Below, in pieces: positions 29,136 through 36,980 of a DNA stretch of 64,000 bases. Source of the stretch: Lysobacter alkalisoli (lineage in GTDB: Bacteria; Pseudomonadota; Gammaproteobacteria; Xanthomonadales; Xanthomonadaceae); NCBI RefSeq assembly GCF_006547045.1, contig NZ_CP041242.1:478001-542000 (forward strand), in the 5' to 3' direction. The translations under genes were made by a program, and so were the position numbers. Below the pieces are notes generated by a model that worked only from the letters and a program-made list of their open reading frames with translations, searched no databases and was not told the DNA's origin. The number at the start of each line of letters is the position of its first letter. Position 1 is the stretch's first letter.

Positions 29136-29759
29136 GTGATCGATCCGGACGGCTATCGACCCAATGTAGGCATCATCCTGATGCGCCCCGACGGCCGGTT
29201 GTTCTGGGCCCGCCGCGTGCGCCGCGACGGCTGGCAGTTCCCGCAGGGCGGGATGAACAGCGACGAAACCCCGATCGAGGCCATGTATCGCGAACTCCGC
29301 GAGGAGACCGGCCTGCTGCCCGGGCACGTCGAAGTGCTTGGCGCCACCCCCGGCTGGCTTCGCTATCGACTGCCGCAGCGGGCGATCCGCCGCAACGACC
29401 GGCTGGTCTGCATCGGCCAGAAGCAGGTCTGGTTCCTGCTGCGGCTGGTCGGACGCGAAACAGATCTGCGCCTGGACCTGACCGACACGCCCGAGTTCGA
29501 CCACTGGCGCTGGGTCGACTTCTGGTACCCGGTCGAGCATGTGGTGATGTTCAAGCGCGGCGTCTATGCCCGCGCGCTGGACCATCTTGCGCCGTTCGCG
29601 CGCCAGATAGCGGGGACCCAGGCGGTGCCGGTGCGTGAACCCGACCCGCGTATCGCCGGCTGGCAGCGCGGTCGAAACCGGCCGCGGCCGCGGAATCGCG
29701 AGCCCGGCGCCCGTATCGATGGCCGACCCCATGGGCACGATCGCGGCGGATCGGGTTGA
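29136..29759 (+). CDS. rppH: RNA pyrophosphohydrolase (Nudix)
   Basis: RppH removes pyrophosphate from 5'-triphosphate mRNA ends and so triggers RNase E-dependent decay. The 207-residue product begins [17 protein letters not shown] and has [14 protein letters not shown] leading into the Nudix box (GG...E...[10 protein letters not shown]). The KQVWFLLRL and [17 protein letters not shown] segments are diagnostic of RppH. It uses a GTG start at 29136 with GGGAG about 9 bases upstream. The last 45 residues are an Arg/Pro/Gly-rich basic tail, longer than in E. coli (176 residues) and possibly RNA-binding or disordered. Confidence 0.95.
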   Translation: MIDPDGYRPNVGIILMRPDGRLFWARRVRRDGWQFPQGGMNSDETPIEAMYRELREETGLLPGHVEVLGATPGWLRYRLPQRAIRRNDRLVCIGQKQVWFLLRLVGRETDLRLDLTDTPEFDHWRWVDFWYPVEHVVMFKRGVYARALDHLAPFARQIAGTQAVPVREPDPRIAGWQRGRNRPRPRNREPGARIDGRPHGHDRGGSG

Positions 29760-29785
29760 GGTTCCAGGCTGAATACGGCCAACGA

Positions 29786-29814
29786 TTGACAATCATTCTC
29801 ATTCGTAGTGGAAT
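29786..29814 (+). promoter_or_regulatory. Fur-controlled promoter of bfd
   Basis: -35 TTGACA (29786-29791), 17-base spacer, -10 TGGAAT (29809-29814, 4 of 6). TGACAATCATTCTCA at 29787-29801 matches the Fur 7-1-7 core TGATAATNATTATCA at 12 of the 14 specified positions and covers the -35, so iron-loaded Fur should block transcription. Confidence 0.88.
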
Positions 29815-29862
29815 ATCCGTGCAGCCGATCCGGCTGCGTGGCGAACGGGCCGTTCCGCACCT

Positions 29863-30066
29863 ATGTACGTCTGCATCTGCAATGGGGTGACCGAGCATGA
29901 CATCCGCGAGGCGGCCGAAGCCGGCTGCGGCAGCGTGCCGGAGCTGACCATGCGCACCGGCGCCGGTGCCAACTGCGGCAGTTGCCTGGAACTCGCCGCC
30001 GAGATCCTCGACGCCCATGGCCCGGTCCGCGAACTGCCGCTGCCGATGCTGCAACAGGCAGCCTGA
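29863..30066 (+). CDS. bfd: Bacterioferritin-associated ferredoxin
   Basis: Bfd is a small [2Fe-2S] protein that reduces bacterioferritin and so releases stored iron when iron is scarce. All 67 residues fit the family: C4 and C6 (MYVCICNGVT) plus the downstream pair in GANCGSCLELA (C-x2-C) form the BFD cluster, and VTEHDIREAAEAGCGSV is the conserved helix. A Fur box overlaps its promoter, matching the known iron-starvation induction. The bacterioferritin gene follows 148 bases later on the same strand. No clear ribosome site is seen, as is common in short leaders. Confidence 0.95.
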   Translation: MYVCICNGVTEHDIREAAEAGCGSVPELTMRTGAGANCGSCLELAAEILDAHGPVRELPLPMLQQAA

Positions 30067-30214
30067 GCGTCTTGCGCCGTTCCGGCGCGCACTCCTTTTA
30101 CTGGCACTTCTTCCTGATACTGATTCGCGAGTGCGGCTGCGGCCGATTCGCGTTCCGTCATGGCTGTGCGTCACGCGCTAGAGTGCCGCCATTGAACCCC
30201 CACGGAGCACGGCC

Positions 30215-30685
30215 ATGAAAGGCGACGCCAAGGTCATCGAATTCCTCAACAAGGCGCTCTACAACGAGCTGACCGCGATCAACCAGTACTTCCTGCACGC
30301 CAAGATGCTGAAGAACTGGGGACTCAAGGAGCTCGCCGAGCACGAGTACCACGAGTCGATTGACGAGATGAAGCACGCCGACAAGCTGTCGGAGCGCATC
30401 CTCTTTCTCGACGGCCTGCCCAACTTCCAGGCGCTGGGCAAGCTGCGCATCGGTGAGAGCCCGCGCGAGGTGCTGAACTGCGACCTCGCGCTGGAACTGG
30501 AAGCGGTGCCACTGCTGCGCGAAGCGATCGCCCATTGCGAGAAGGTCGCCGACTTCGTCAGCCGCGATCTGTTCTCCGACATCCTCGACTCCGAGGAAGA
30601 GCACGTCGACTGGATCGAGACCCAGCTCAGCCTGATCGAGCGCGTTGGCGAGCAGAACTACCTCGCCATGAAGATGGAGAGCTGA
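30215..30685 (+). CDS. bfr: Bacterioferritin
   Basis: This 156-residue four-helix-bundle protein forms the 24-mer iron store. The ferroxidase residues E18 ([13 protein letters not shown]), E51 and H54 (DEMKHADKL), E94 (LELEAVPLL) and E127/H130 (DSEEEHVDW) are present, and M52 in DEMKHADK is the haem ligand, so this is a haem-binding bacterioferritin and not plain ferritin. GGAG lies 8 bases before the ATG. It follows bfd and may have its own promoter in the 148-base gap. Its stop abuts the stop of the convergent DUF4126 gene without a base between. Confidence 0.96.
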   Translation: MKGDAKVIEFLNKALYNELTAINQYFLHAKMLKNWGLKELAEHEYHESIDEMKHADKLSERILFLDGLPNFQALGKLRIGESPREVLNCDLALELEAVPLLREAIAHCEKVADFVSRDLFSDILDSEEEHVDWIETQLSLIERVGEQNYLAMKMES

Positions 30686-31261
30686 TCAGGCTGGCTTCGG
30701 CGCGCGCCGGAACAGCTTGCGCCAGACCCACCAGATCGCCAGCGCGATGCCAAGGCTGATCAGCAAGATGGCGGTCAGGGTCAGCCACGGGTAGGCGAAC
30801 ACCAACGCCAGCGCGCCGACCACCGCGATGTCCTCGCCGACCGAAGCGGTCCAGTTGGTGACCGGTTCGGGCGAGGTGTTGAGCAGCGCCCGGGTGCCTG
30901 ATTTGAGTACGTGGCTGGTCAGTGCGACCCCGGCCCCGGTGGCCAGCGCGCCGGCGCCGAGCTGGCCGTCGGACGACAGGGTGGCGGCGGCGAGGAAGGC
31001 GCCGGCCGGAATCCGCAGCAGGGTCTGCAGCAGGTCCCAGCCCGAATCCACACCCGGGATCTTGTCGGCGAAGAATTCCGCTACCGCCAGCGTGCCCGAC
31101 ACGCCCAGCACCCACGGCGACTGGGTGACCTGCAAAGCCTCGGGCAGGTCCAGCCAGCCCAGCGCACCGGCCAGGCCGACCCCGAACACCGTCAGGTAGG
31201 CACGGATGCCTGCCAGCCAGGCCAGAACCACGCCAATTGCGAACAGGTGCGCATCTGTCAT
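30686..31261 (-). CDS. DUF4126 family membrane protein
   Basis: A 191-residue protein with about five transmembrane stretches. It starts MTDAHLFAIGVVLAWLAGIR, has AEFFADKIPGVDSGWDLLQT, the conserved DUF4126 segment, LLRIPAGAFLAAAT and a basic C-terminus (WRKLFRRAPKPA). The family has no established function. It is transcribed alone and its 3' end touches bfr. Confidence 0.85.
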   Translation of the reverse strand: MTDAHLFAIGVVLAWLAGIRAYLTVFGVGLAGALGWLDLPEALQVTQSPWVLGVSGTLAVAEFFADKIPGVDSGWDLLQTLLRIPAGAFLAAATLSSDGQLGAGALATGAGVALTSHVLKSGTRALLNTSPEPVTNWTASVGEDIAVVGALALVFAYPWLTLTAILLISLGIALAIWWVWRKLFRRAPKPA

Positions 31262-31334
31262 CGTCGTGTCCCGGCTAGAATCCGGAGTCGAGTATAAAAC
31301 CGGGCGCGCGGGGAGCGTGCCGTCGCCATCCTGT

Positions 31335-32204
31335 ATGAGCCTTTCACCGGGGAAGACACCGCCACCGCGTTATCGCATCGTCCAGCAGGGGCCGGATCGC
31401 CGGCCGCTGGTGTGGACTGTGCTGGTTCTGGTCTGGCTGGGGTCGCTGGGGGTGGCCTGGGTCGGATCGAGGCATATCGCCGCGCCGCAGCTGCCTGAAG
31501 TCAGCCGCGAACTGTCGGAGGCGCGCAGCGTGCTCAAGCGGCAGCGCAGCGAGCTGGAGACATTGCGGCAGCGCACCGCGATCCTGGAGAAGTCGGACCA
31601 GATCACCCGCAGCGCCAACAAGCAGGTCCAGCGCAGCCTGGCCGAGCGCGAGGAGGAGATCGCCGGGCTGCGCGGCGATGTCGCCTTCTACGAGCGCCTG
31701 GTTGGCGCGACCACTCCGCGCAAGGGCCTGAATGTCCATTCCAGCCAGTTCACCCGTGAAGCCGGTGGCACCTGGCGCTACGAGATCGTGCTGACCCAGA
31801 ATCTCAACCGCGGCGCGGTCAGCGAAGGCCGGCTGCAGTTTTCGCTCGAGGGCGTGCAGAATGGCAAACTCACCTCGGTGGACTGGGATGCCCTGCACCA
31901 GGCCAAGGGGGCACCGGCGCAGCCGTATTCGTTCCGTTACTTCCAGCAGCTCGCCGGTAGCGTGATGCTGCCAGCCGGTTTCACCCCGCAACGGGTGAAG
32001 GTACGGCTGCGCGGCTCAGGGGGCTCGGTCGACCAGACCGTGGCTTGGCAAGGGCAGGATGCCGATCTCGATACCGTTTCCGGCAGGCCCGTTTCCAGCA
32101 GGTCCGCTTCCGGTGGGCCTGTTCCTGGCAGAGCTGCTCCCGGCAGGTCTGCCAATGCGGTCAGTGCCGCCGGCACGGCCAATGTCCTACATGGGGAATC
32201 ATGA
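31335..32204 (+). CDS. DUF6776-like membrane-anchored coiled-coil protein, first paralogue
   Basis: A 289-residue protein: basic cytoplasmic tail, one transmembrane helix (about 25-47, VWTVLVLVWLGSLGVAWVGS), a heptad-rich coiled coil (about 60-125, ending [20 protein letters not shown]) and a beta-rich periplasmic domain ([40 protein letters not shown]). Its paralogue lies beyond the bactofilin gene. The last 45 residues contain five tandem pentapeptide-encoding repeats. The stop overlaps the bactofilin ATG (ATGA), so the two are coupled and probably act together at the envelope. Function is unknown. Confidence 0.8.
   Translation: MSLSPGKTPPPRYRIVQQGPDRRPLVWTVLVLVWLGSLGVAWVGSRHIAAPQLPEVSRELSEARSVLKRQRSELETLRQRTAILEKSDQITRSANKQVQRSLAEREEEIAGLRGDVAFYERLVGATTPRKGLNVHSSQFTREAGGTWRYEIVLTQNLNRGAVSEGRLQFSLEGVQNGKLTSVDWDALHQAKGAPAQPYSFRYFQQLAGSVMLPAGFTPQRVKVRLRGSGGSVDQTVAWQGQDADLDTVSGRPVSSRSASGGPVPGRAAPGRSANAVSAAGTANVLHGES
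32076..32150 (+). repeat. Five tandem 15-bp repeats inside the first DUF6776-like gene
   Basis: Units begin at 32076, 32091, 32106, 32121 and 32136 with the pattern GTTTCCGGCAGGCCC and 2-5 changes each. They encode degenerate pentapeptides (GRPVS, SRSAS, GGPVP, GRAAP, GRSAN). The paralogue lacks them. Such short in-frame repeats can gain or lose units by slippage. Confidence 0.85.
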
Positions 32205-32623
32205 GTATGTTCAAGAACAAACCGGCCCATATCGAAGGCCAGGTCGACACCCTGATCGGGCCGCAGGTGGTGTTCCGCGGCGACCTCGAGTTCAGCGGCG
32301 GGCTGTACATCGAGGGCAAGGTGATCGGCAAGGTGATCGCCCACCAGGGCGAGAAGGCGACCCTGACCCTGGCCGAGGGCGGCACGATCGAGGGCGAGGT
32401 GCATGCCCCCGTGGTGGTGATCAACGGCACCCTGACCGGCGATGTGTTCGCCGCCGATCGGGTCGAGCTGGCCGCCAAGGCGCGGGTACAGGGCAATGTC
32501 CATTACAAGGTTGTGGAGATGTGCGCCGGCTCGACCCTGACCGGCCGCCTGATCCATGCCGACAGCACCCTGTCCGAGCAGACCGCGTCGCCTCTTCGCG
32601 AGGAGTTTGTCGAGGCAGCCTGA
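32201..32623 (+). CDS. Bactofilin family cytoskeletal protein
   Basis: Bactofilins polymerize without nucleotide into filaments that organize cell wall synthesis and envelope proteins. The 140-residue product has the right-handed beta-helix core (about residues 12-115), visible as regular repeats such as GPQVVFRGDLEFSGGLYIEG, GGTIEGEVHAPVVVINGTLT and GDVFAADRVELAAKARVQGN, with short disordered ends. The ATG at 32201 overlaps the upstream stop; ATG 32207 is an alternative. Two related membrane-anchored coiled-coil proteins flank it and are candidate partners. Confidence 0.92.
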   Translation: MSMFKNKPAHIEGQVDTLIGPQVVFRGDLEFSGGLYIEGKVIGKVIAHQGEKATLTLAEGGTIEGEVHAPVVVINGTLTGDVFAADRVELAAKARVQGNVHYKVVEMCAGSTLTGRLIHADSTLSEQTASPLREEFVEAA

Positions 32624-32738
32624 GCCGTCCCGGCCTGCCCGGAGCCGACCACGGCATGCGGCTGGTCAGCTGAACCGCGCATGCCGGCCCTGCCCGGAGC
32701 CGGTTGACGCCATCCTTCGCCGCTTCTATATCGGAGCG

Positions 32739-33542
32739 ATGAACGACTCCACGCGCCCCGGGGCGGTCCCGCCGGAATCCGAAGCCGGCATCCCCCTGTC
32801 GCCCCTGATTCCGATCCGCTGGCGTGGGCGCGTGGCCGGGGCGCTGGTCGCGTTGACCCTGCTGTCACTGGCCTTTGGTGCATGGGGGCTGTGGCGTTTG
32901 TTGTCGCCGGAGTCCGGGGACATCCATGCCCGCCTGGCTGCCAGTGAGAAGGCGCGTGCCGGATTGCAGGTGGCGGTCGAGGACTTCGAACAGCGGGTCG
33001 CGACCCTGACCCGTTCCGATCAGATCAGCCGCGACGCCAATCGCGACCTGCAGAACGCGCTGTCGGAGCGTGACGAGGAGATCGCCGGCCTGCGTGCCGA
33101 TGTCGCTTTCTACGAGAGGCTGGTCGGGGCCACAGGGCAGCGTCGCGGTCTCAGCGTGCACGCCATCCGCATGCGTGCGCAGAACGATACCGCCTGGCAT
33201 TTCACCTCGACCCTGACCCAGAACCTCAACCGCGGCGCGGTCAGCAGTGGGCAGCTGACGCTGGCCGTCGAGGGCAGTCGGGACGGTCGTCGCGAAATTC
33301 TCGATTGGGACGCGCTGCGCCAGGGTGAGGACGTGCCGGGGCTGGAATATTCGTTCAAGTACTTCCAGCAGATCGAGGGCGACCTGTTCCTGCCCGAGGG
33401 TTTCGAGCCGGTACGGGTTACAGCGCGACTCCAGTCGCGCTCCGGCGCCACTGTGGAGCAGTCGTTCACCTGGGCCGATGCGACCCGCGAGGCGGCCGGC
33501 AATACCGGCGCCGAGGCCGCAGATCGTTCCGACAAGGGCTGA
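32739..33542 (+). CDS. DUF6776-like membrane-anchored coiled-coil protein, second paralogue
   Basis: A 267-residue paralogue of the gene before bactofilin. It has one transmembrane helix (about 31-56), a coiled coil (about 62-130) containing the shared core [20 protein letters not shown], then [20 protein letters not shown] and [20 protein letters not shown]. Both copies keep the membrane-coil-beta layout, pointing to local duplication. It lacks the tandem repeats of the first copy. erpA follows 53 bases later. Unknown function. Confidence 0.8.
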   Translation: MNDSTRPGAVPPESEAGIPLSPLIPIRWRGRVAGALVALTLLSLAFGAWGLWRLLSPESGDIHARLAASEKARAGLQVAVEDFEQRVATLTRSDQISRDANRDLQNALSERDEEIAGLRADVAFYERLVGATGQRRGLSVHAIRMRAQNDTAWHFTSTLTQNLNRGAVSSGQLTLAVEGSRDGRREILDWDALRQGEDVPGLEYSFKYFQQIEGDLFLPEGFEPVRVTARLQSRSGATVEQSFTWADATREAAGNTGAEAADRSDKG

Positions 33543-33595
33543 ACCTCCGCGCCAGCGCGCTTGAATACAGCCGCCGCGCGCCCCATCCTGATCGC

Positions 33596-33985
33596 ATGGA
33601 CATCACCCCGCTCCCGACCGCCAAGGCCGAGGCCACCCCCGACTACCAGTCGATCGACCGGCCGCTGAGCTTCACCTTGGCCGCCGCCGCCAAGGTGCGC
33701 GAACTGATCGCCGAAGAAGGCAACGACGCGCTCAAGCTGCGTGTGTACATCCAGGGCGGCGGCTGCTCGGGCTTCCAGTACGGTTTCGAGTTCGACGAAA
33801 GCCAGGCCGAGGATGACCTGGCGGTGGAAACCGACGGCGTGACCCTGCTGGTCGATCCGCTCAGCCTGCAGTACCTGATGGGTGCCGAAGTCGATTACAC
33901 CGAGAGTCTGCATGGCGCCCAGTTCGTGATCCGCAATCCGAACGCCAAGACCACCTGCGGCTGCGGGTCCTCGTTCTCGGCCTGA
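33596..33985 (+). CDS. erpA: Iron-sulfur cluster insertion protein ErpA
   Basis: ErpA is an A-type carrier that delivers Fe-S clusters to apoproteins, including the isoprenoid enzyme IspG. The 129-residue protein has the A-type cysteines in [13 protein letters not shown] and CGCGSSF, with [20 protein letters not shown] between them. ErpA rather than IscA is favoured by the N-terminal extension and by [15 protein letters not shown]. Homologues in this family often lie near bactofilin genes, as here. A hairpin repeat pair follows the stop. Confidence 0.95.
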   Translation: MDITPLPTAKAEATPDYQSIDRPLSFTLAAAAKVRELIAEEGNDALKLRVYIQGGGCSGFQYGFEFDESQAEDDLAVETDGVTLLVDPLSLQYLMGAEVDYTESLHGAQFVIRNPNAKTTCGCGSSFSA

Positions 33986-34041
33986 GATTTTTTGGTTCGC
34001 CCAATCGAGGGAAAAGCGCCGGGTCTGTTGGATGACCGGGG

Positions 34042-34139
34042 CGCCGGGGGCGAAGGCCCTTGGGTGCGAATGTCCCCCGGCACCGGCCAGGGCCGGCGCC
34101 TCCTCCTTTATTTCGCACCCAAGGGCCTTCGCCCCGGCG
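34042..34139 (-). repeat. Structured hairpin repeat, type I, copy C1
   Basis: Same design as copies A and B1 on the minus strand. The outer stem has one extra base in the 3' arm, and the position that is G-U in A and B1 is G-C here. The internal loop has one change (ATAAAGGAGGA). It lies 56 bases after erpA; TTTTTTGGTTC directly follows the erpA stop, as in the other two loci. Confidence 0.85.
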
Positions 34140-34223
34140 TTCCGACATGTCCGGTGGTCCTGGAAGCGGAATCCCGGGGAGGGCTTGCTTCGCTTTCCAG
34201 CGTAACCGTGCGATCCGCCGTGG

Positions 34224-34307
34224 CCTGCCGGCCTTGGCGGCGAAATCAAGGAGGAGGCCGCCGCCACGGGCGGCGGCCGGGGGACATTCGCCGTCAAGGC
34301 CGGCAGG
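34224..34307 (+). repeat. Structured hairpin repeat, type II, copy C2
   Basis: Identical to B2 except for one base in the 5' arm that turns an A-U into a G-U pair on this strand. The internal loop is unchanged. Together with C1 it repeats the back-to-back layout of the B locus (84-base spacer). The whole stretch 33986-34535 has no gene; right of C2 lie a small GCCTTCGCTGAAGGC hairpin and a degenerate CTTCTCCCACGCGCGGGAGAAG repeat. Confidence 0.85.
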
Positions 34308-34535
34308 TCGCGGCGGGACAGCCAGGTGGCGGTGAGAAGTGGCGGCGAGAACCGGCGATCGAACGCAAGCGGCAGCGTCCATGCCTTCGCTGAAGGCGAG
34401 CTCCCCCTCACGTGAGAGAAGACCAGGTGTTGCCCTCGCCGCCCCAGACCTTCTCCCACGCGCGGGAGAAGGAAGTGAGGGCAAACGCCGCATCGGCGAC
34501 AATGGGGCGCTGCAGCTCCCGTCGACCGCCGCCCG

Positions 34536-35492
34536 ATGACCGATCAATCCCCGTTCGCCTTCATTCCCACCGCGCCGGGCGAGTTGCCTGCGGCCGCGCT
34601 TGACCGTGCCGATCGCCTGCGTGGCGATAACTCCGCCCTCGACCGGCTGTGGGCGGAAGCATGCGTGTTGCTGCTTGATGCCTCGGGCCGCGCGTTGGCC
34701 GATGCCGATGGCCAACCGGCTGCGCCGCGTGGTGCGGAACTGAGCCGCGGCACCGGCGGCAGTGGTCTGGCCACCTTCCTCGGCCTGGCTGCGGATGGCC
34801 GTGCCTGGTTCTCGCTCGATGCCGAACTTGTCGCGTATGCAGCCCCGGGCACGCTCGACCTGCGTTCGGCGGCCGCATTGTGGCCGCTGCAGGAAGCGGC
34901 GGTGTTCGCGCAGGCACGGGCGATGCAGCACTGGCACCGGCGTCACCGGTTCTGCGGGGCCTGCGGAGCGGAGATGAGTGTCGAGCGCGGCGGCTGGCTG
35001 CGCCGCTGTGGCGGCTGCGGCCTGGAACACTATCCGCGCACCGATCCCGCGGTGATCGTCGCTGTGAGCGACGGCGAGCGCCTGTTGCTTGGCCGCCAGC
35101 GCGACTGGCCGCCGGGCCGGCATTCGGTGATCGCCGGCTTCGTCGAGCCGGGCGAGTCGCTGGAGCAGGCGGTCGCGCGCGAAGTCGAGGAGGAGACCGG
35201 CCTGCGCATTCGCCATTGTCGTTACCTGGCCTCACAGCCATGGCCGTTCCCGGGCACGCTGATGCTTGGCTTCGTCGCAGAGGCCGATCCGGTCGAGCCC
35301 CAGGTCGGCGAGGAGTTGGAAGCCGCGCGCTGGTTCACCGCCGACGAGATCCGCGAAGCCGCCCGCCGTGAGGCCGTGGGCCAGACCGAGGGCGCCGACC
35401 TGTTGTTGTCGACACCGATCTCGATCTCGCGCTGGCTCATCGACCAATGGCTCACGAACAACGAAAGTGAGGGCGCCAAGCCCCCTGAGTAG
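34536..35492 (+). CDS. nudC: NAD(+) diphosphatase NudC
   Basis: NudC hydrolyses NADH and removes NAD caps from RNA 5' ends. The 318 residues have an N-terminal domain, a zinc ribbon (CGACG then CGGCG, with about 15 residues between), the Nudix box (GFVEPGESLEQAVAREVEEE) and the diagnostic SQPWPFPGTLMLGF motif that sets the NADH family apart from other Nudix enzymes. The ATG at 34536 directly follows repeat DNA. The final codons (PPE then TAG) lie inside a 71-bp direct repeat that recurs downstream, so the C-terminus after about residue 307 may be repeat-derived. Confidence 0.93.
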   Translation: MTDQSPFAFIPTAPGELPAAALDRADRLRGDNSALDRLWAEACVLLLDASGRALADADGQPAAPRGAELSRGTGGSGLATFLGLAADGRAWFSLDAELVAYAAPGTLDLRSAAALWPLQEAAVFAQARAMQHWHRRHRFCGACGAEMSVERGGWLRRCGGCGLEHYPRTDPAVIVAVSDGERLLLGRQRDWPPGRHSVIAGFVEPGESLEQAVAREVEEETGLRIRHCRYLASQPWPFPGTLMLGFVAEADPVEPQVGEELEAARWFTADEIREAARREAVGQTEGADLLLSTPISISRWLIDQWLTNNESEGAKPPE

Positions 35493-35551
35493 GGGGCGAT
35501 TCGTGCCGCAGGCGCGAATGGGGGTATGGGAGTGCATTGACGGGGCCCGGC
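35481..35551. repeat. 71-bp direct repeat, first copy (overlaps nudC 3' end)
   Basis: CCCCCTGAGTAGGGGGCGAT starts the unit, which runs to CGGGGCCCGGCA. The first bases form the palindrome CCCCC-TGAGT-AGGGGG and contain the nudC stop codon. An identical copy lies at 35600-35670. Confidence 0.9.
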
Positions 35552-35599
35552 ACCTGCGCAGCAGGTTCTGGGGTTTACCAAGCAGGGCTTGGTAAACGT

Positions 35600-35670
35600 C
35601 CCCCTGAGTAGGGGGCGATTCGTGCCGCAGGCGCGAATGGGGGTATGGGAGTGCATTGACGGGGCCCGGC
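35600..35670. repeat. 71-bp direct repeat, second copy
   Basis: Identical to 35481-35551. The 48-base spacer contains GTTTACCAAGC/GCTTGGTAAAC, a strong hairpin (35573-35597). The stretch 35493-35750 holds no other feature. Confidence 0.9.
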
Positions 35671-35750
35671 ATGGCTCGGGAATCGCGGTGCTCACGCCGC
35701 ACAGGATAGAATCGCTGCATGCCCGAATTGCAGCGCCGGAGCTCTGCCTG

Positions 35751-36662
35751 ATGTCGACCACCCTGATCGCTACCGTTGTCGCGCTCGTGCTCGGGCACCT
35801 GGCGCAGCCGTTGGCTGCCTCGCTGCGTGCCTATGGCTGGTTCGGCGACTGGCTGCGCTGGCTGGACGAGCGCTTCGAGGAGGGCAGCTTCTGGAGCGGA
35901 CATTGGGGCGTCGTCCTTGCGCTGGCGCCGCCGCTGTTGCTGATCGGGCTGTTCCAGTACGCGCTCGACGGGACGATGTTCGGGCTGGCCAGTCTGGTAT
36001 TCGGCATCGTGGTGCTGTTCTACGCCTGGGGGCCGCGCGACCTGGATCTTGATGTCGAGGCGATCATCGATGCCCCCGATGCGGCCTCACGCCGCGCGGC
36101 GGCGATGTCGCTGTGGTCGGAGCCGGAAGATGCCTCGCTGGAACCTGCTCCGCTGGTCGATGCGGTGTTCCGCAACGCGCTGCGGCGCTGGTTCGGAGTG
36201 CTGTTCTGGTTCCTGTTGCTGGGGCCGGTCGGCGCGCTGTTGTACCGGCTGACCGCGCTGGCAGCCTACGGCCGCAAGGCACACATCCTGCCGCGCGAAA
36301 CCGTGTTCGGCGCACGTGCGCTGCTGTCGGTACTGGAATGGCCGGTGGCGCAACTGATGACGCTGGCGCTGGCGATCGTCGGCAATTTCGATACGGTGCT
36401 GAGCGCCTGGCGCACCAACGGTGGTGCGGCGGCCAGCCTCGACAATCGTTTCCTCGCCGCGGCCGGCCGCGCCAGCGTGAATACCGAGCTGGCCGAGCAG
36501 GTCGGTGAATACGAGGACGAGGCGGGCGACGGGGAGGCCGGCGGCAGCGAGGTGCTGGGCGAGCTGCCCGAACTGCGCGACGCGATGAGCCTGGTCTGGC
36601 GCGTGCTGCTGGCCTGGCTGGCGGTGCTGGCGTTGTTCGTGATTGCCGGCTACGTCAACTGA
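35751..36662 (+). CDS. ampE: AmpE-like regulatory membrane protein
   Basis: A 303-residue protein with about four transmembrane segments. It resembles AmpE, an inner-membrane protein linked to AmpD/beta-lactamase induction signalling: N-terminal hydrophobic segment, conserved DAVFRNALRRWFGVLFWFLL and GPVGALLYRL, then LEWPVAQLMTLALAIVGNFD and a C-terminal helix. The start at 35751 (MSTTLIATVV) is the first ATG after the repeats; no strong ribosome site is seen. ampD is not adjacent, which is unusual compared with enterobacteria. The acidic insert EYEDEAGDGEAGGSEV is not typical of E. coli AmpE. Confidence 0.8.
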   Translation: MSTTLIATVVALVLGHLAQPLAASLRAYGWFGDWLRWLDERFEEGSFWSGHWGVVLALAPPLLLIGLFQYALDGTMFGLASLVFGIVVLFYAWGPRDLDLDVEAIIDAPDAASRRAAAMSLWSEPEDASLEPAPLVDAVFRNALRRWFGVLFWFLLLGPVGALLYRLTALAAYGRKAHILPRETVFGARALLSVLEWPVAQLMTLALAIVGNFDTVLSAWRTNGGAAASLDNRFLAAAGRASVNTELAEQVGEYEDEAGDGEAGGSEVLGELPELRDAMSLVWRVLLAWLAVLALFVIAGYVN

Positions 36663-36677
36663 GTCCGGGCGTGGGGT

Positions 36678-36959
36678 TCAGTACCCGCCGCCACCGAACA
36701 GCGCACTGAGCACGGCCAGGCCACCGGCGAAGACGATCCAGAGGATGATGAGCACCGGTCCGGCCAGCGCCGAGGCCAGCGCCCAGTTGCGCGCGCTGTC
36801 GGCCGCGGACCGGGCGGCGACGATATTGCCGGCTGCACGCAGGCCATCGACCCTGGCCGCGTAGACGATCGACACGATGCCAAGCGGCAGGCAGCAGAAC
36901 AGTGTCGTCAGGATCGCCCAGACCAGGTTGTTGGGCACGTACTCGTTGCTGGTATTCAT
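36678..36959 (-). CDS. CD225/dispanin-family small membrane protein
   Basis: A 93-residue protein with two transmembrane helices. VPNNLVWAILTTLFCCLPLG followed by IVSIVYAARVDGLRAAGN is the CD225 signature shared with IFITM proteins and other dispanins. It is the last gene of a three-gene unit with a DUF2752 protein and a second dispanin. Bacterial dispanins have no established function. Confidence 0.85.
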   Translation of the reverse strand: MNTSNEYVPNNLVWAILTTLFCCLPLGIVSIVYAARVDGLRAAGNIVAARSAADSARNWALASALAGPVLIILWIVFAGGLAVLSALFGGGGY

Positions 36960-36980
36960 TGTCGTTTCCGGCTTGACGCC

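Noticed and set aside
32076..32150. CRISPR array suspicion at the tandem repeats
   Set aside because: Units are 15 bp, contiguous and in frame within a gene, with no spacers.
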